From: Petrimonas sulfuriphila
Lineage (GTDB): Bacteria > Bacteroidota > Bacteroidia > Bacteroidales > Dysgonomonadaceae
Assembly (NCBI RefSeq): GCF_051201015.1
Contig: NZ_JBPEHI010000011.1
Length of the DNA: 64,000 bases
Strand: one strand, 5' to 3'
Shown in pieces: positions 62,899-64,000 of the stretch; position 1 is the stretch's first letter, and the number at the start of each line of letters is the position of its first letter. Position numbers and translations under genes: made by a program. Below the pieces are notes generated by a model, which was not told where the DNA came from, ran no database searches, and saw only the letters and a program-made list of their open reading frames with translations.

Positions 62899-63968
62899 GC
62901 GGAGAGGAGAAATACCTGACTCTGGATGCACTGATTGAACAGGATGCCTGCTTTGCAATATACCGGCTACCTGGAGAACAGGCTCCCCGTTTTGCGATGC
63001 AGACCGGCGAAAATGCCCTGCTGTTGAACGACGTCGAAGAGTTGAACGGTCAGCACGGGTTTGTCATCGCACCCTTCCGGATAACGGCCTCGTCGCCGCT
63101 CATCCTAATACGTCCCGATTGTACGGATCTCTGCGAGGCAAACACCAACTTTAGGAACAAAAAGTGGGGGAAGACAGATACAGAGTTACAGAAAAAGAGC
63201 AAAAAATCCGACTACAGCCTTATTTTTCAGCGGTTTCATGAACCACTTCTTACCGGTGAAATGGAAAAACTGGTCCTGTCAAGGAATCGGACGATGGAGA
63301 GGGAAGAGGCTTTTTCACCGGGACGATCCTTTTTCAGGGCGACAGAAAAGTATCCCCACTCCTTTGTATACCTGCTCCATACCCCCCAAAGCGGCACCTG
63401 GCTGGGAAGCTCACCGGAGATACTTCTGGCAGGCTCAGGAAACGAGTGGAAAACAGTTGCCCTGGCGGGCACGCGATACCCCAATTCAGGAAAAGTATCG
63501 TGGGACGACAAAAATCTCCGTGAACAACACCTGGTCACATCCTACATCTTGAAACAACTGACGTCCTTTCAACTGGCTCCGGAAATAAACGGCCCATACA
63601 CCATCAAAGCAGGGGCCCTGGCCCATCTGCGGACTGACTTCAGTTTCTCACTTCCCGACAACCGGAAAATTGGAACCTTGTTAAAGGCGCTCCACCCTAC
63701 TCCCGCAGTATCCGGGCTTCCCAAAGAGAAAGCTTTTGAATTCATAGCGGATCATGAAGGGTACGACCGCAGTTACTACACCGGTTTTTTAGGCATACTG
63801 GATCCGTCGGCAGAGACAAACCTGTACGTCAACCTCCGGTGCATGCAGATTGGAAGAAGCTGGCTCACATTATTTGCTGGCAGCGGACTGCTCGCCTCCT
63901 CTACGTTCCGGGATGAATGGAAGGAGACGGAACAGAAACTCAAGACAATGGCAAGCATCGTTAAATAA
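62895..63968 (+). CDS. menF: Isochorismate synthase
   Basis: Converts chorismate to isochorismate at the head of menaquinone synthesis. The 357 residues carry the chorismate-binding fold with FHEPLLTGEMEKLVLSRN, LGSSPEILL, and the conserved LHPTPAVSGLPKEKAFEFI followed by HEGYDRSYYTGFLG. It is shorter than the E. coli enzyme and close to other Bacteroidota. Its ATG overlaps the thioesterase stop (ATGA); menD starts 10 bases after its stop. Confidence 0.95.
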   Translation: MSGEEKYLTLDALIEQDACFAIYRLPGEQAPRFAMQTGENALLLNDVEELNGQHGFVIAPFRITASSPLILIRPDCTDLCEANTNFRNKKWGKTDTELQKKSKKSDYSLIFQRFHEPLLTGEMEKLVLSRNRTMEREEAFSPGRSFFRATEKYPHSFVYLLHTPQSGTWLGSSPEILLAGSGNEWKTVALAGTRYPNSGKVSWDDKNLREQHLVTSYILKQLTSFQLAPEINGPYTIKAGALAHLRTDFSFSLPDNRKIGTLLKALHPTPAVSGLPKEKAFEFIADHEGYDRSYYTGFLGILDPSAETNLYVNLRCMQIGRSWLTLFAGSGLLASSTFRDEWKETEQKLKTMASIVK

Positions 63969-63978
63969 AAACAGCGCA

Positions 63979-64000
63979 ATGTATTCAGACAAGAAGAGCG
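63979..64000 (+). CDS. menD: Start of menD (SEPHCHC synthase), cut by window end
   Basis: Only seven codons are visible, MYSDKKS. This start matches the common MYSDKK opening of Bacteroidota MenD, and its place after menF supports the call. Confidence 0.6.

Noticed and set aside
1..64000. CRISPR arrays, tRNA or rRNA genes, IS elements, prophage genes
   Set aside because: I looked for regularly spaced repeats, cloverleaf-like spacer segments and transposase or integrase motifs and found none; a tRNAscan or Infernal run would be decisive.

Overview
The window looks like a chromosomal segment from a member of the Bacteroidota, most likely order Bacteroidales. The evidence is a SusC/SusD pair, DUF4270 and DUF4292 lipoproteins, a FeoA-FeoB fusion, a WbqC protein behind dapB-lepB, weak Shine-Dalgarno sequences, and many TAnnTTTG boxes (the -7 element of the Bacteroidetes primary sigma factor) in front of genes. 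A Dysgonomonadaceae-like genus (Proteiniphilum/Petrimonas type) is a guess from overall flavour, not something the sequence proves. Coding density is high and no gap between genes exceeds 300 bases; the longest non-coding stretches are the regions between divergent or regulated genes at 2039-2242, 23774-24011, 33274-33497 and 52814-53027. I saw no tRNA, rRNA, CRISPR array, insertion sequence or phage gene.

Layout. 1-2038 is a truncated FeoAB iron transporter (minus), divergent from a class I fumarase. 3955-8239 is a pantothenate-to-phosphopantetheine cluster: a Rossmann/DUF2520 reductase, panB, panC, panD, and separate coaB and coaC genes. 8273-14685 (minus) holds an SLC13/TrkA-C permease, ligA, an outer-membrane-like protein and a MATE exporter. 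14866-17208 is a degenerate half-length GT5 'glycogen synthase' and a DUF4270 lipoprotein. 17338-19334 (minus) is ruvB and queG. 19472-21627 is a polysaccharide flippase overlapping a methyltransferase, converging on RNase R (21629-23773, minus).

24012-31746 (plus) runs SDR, dapB, lepB, wbqC, gltX and a 7TM-HD phosphohydrolase, converging on guaA. 33498-40239 (plus) is a TPR/PD40 protein, NfeD, FloA, a nucleoside phosphorylase and an M16 peptidase, ending in a perfect hairpin shared with a convergent copper ATPase. The ATPase is preceded by a small AraC-type regulator that carries an N-terminal CxxC metal-binding segment, and by a nucleoside permease (40301-44462, minus). 44519-48976 (minus) is dut, a TPR protein, a DUF4292 lipoprotein and an EnvC-like inactive M23 protein, the last three overlapping.

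49940-62412 is the main accessory locus: a polysaccharide utilisation locus with a membrane-spanning propeller/HTH regulator, SusC, SusD, a LamG-fold lipoprotein, a GH144-type glucanase and a GH3 beta-glucosidase. The GH144 plus GH3 pairing points to beta-1,2-glucan or sophorooligosaccharides as substrate. The window closes with the start of a menaquinone operon: a hotdog thioesterase, menF and the first codons of menD.
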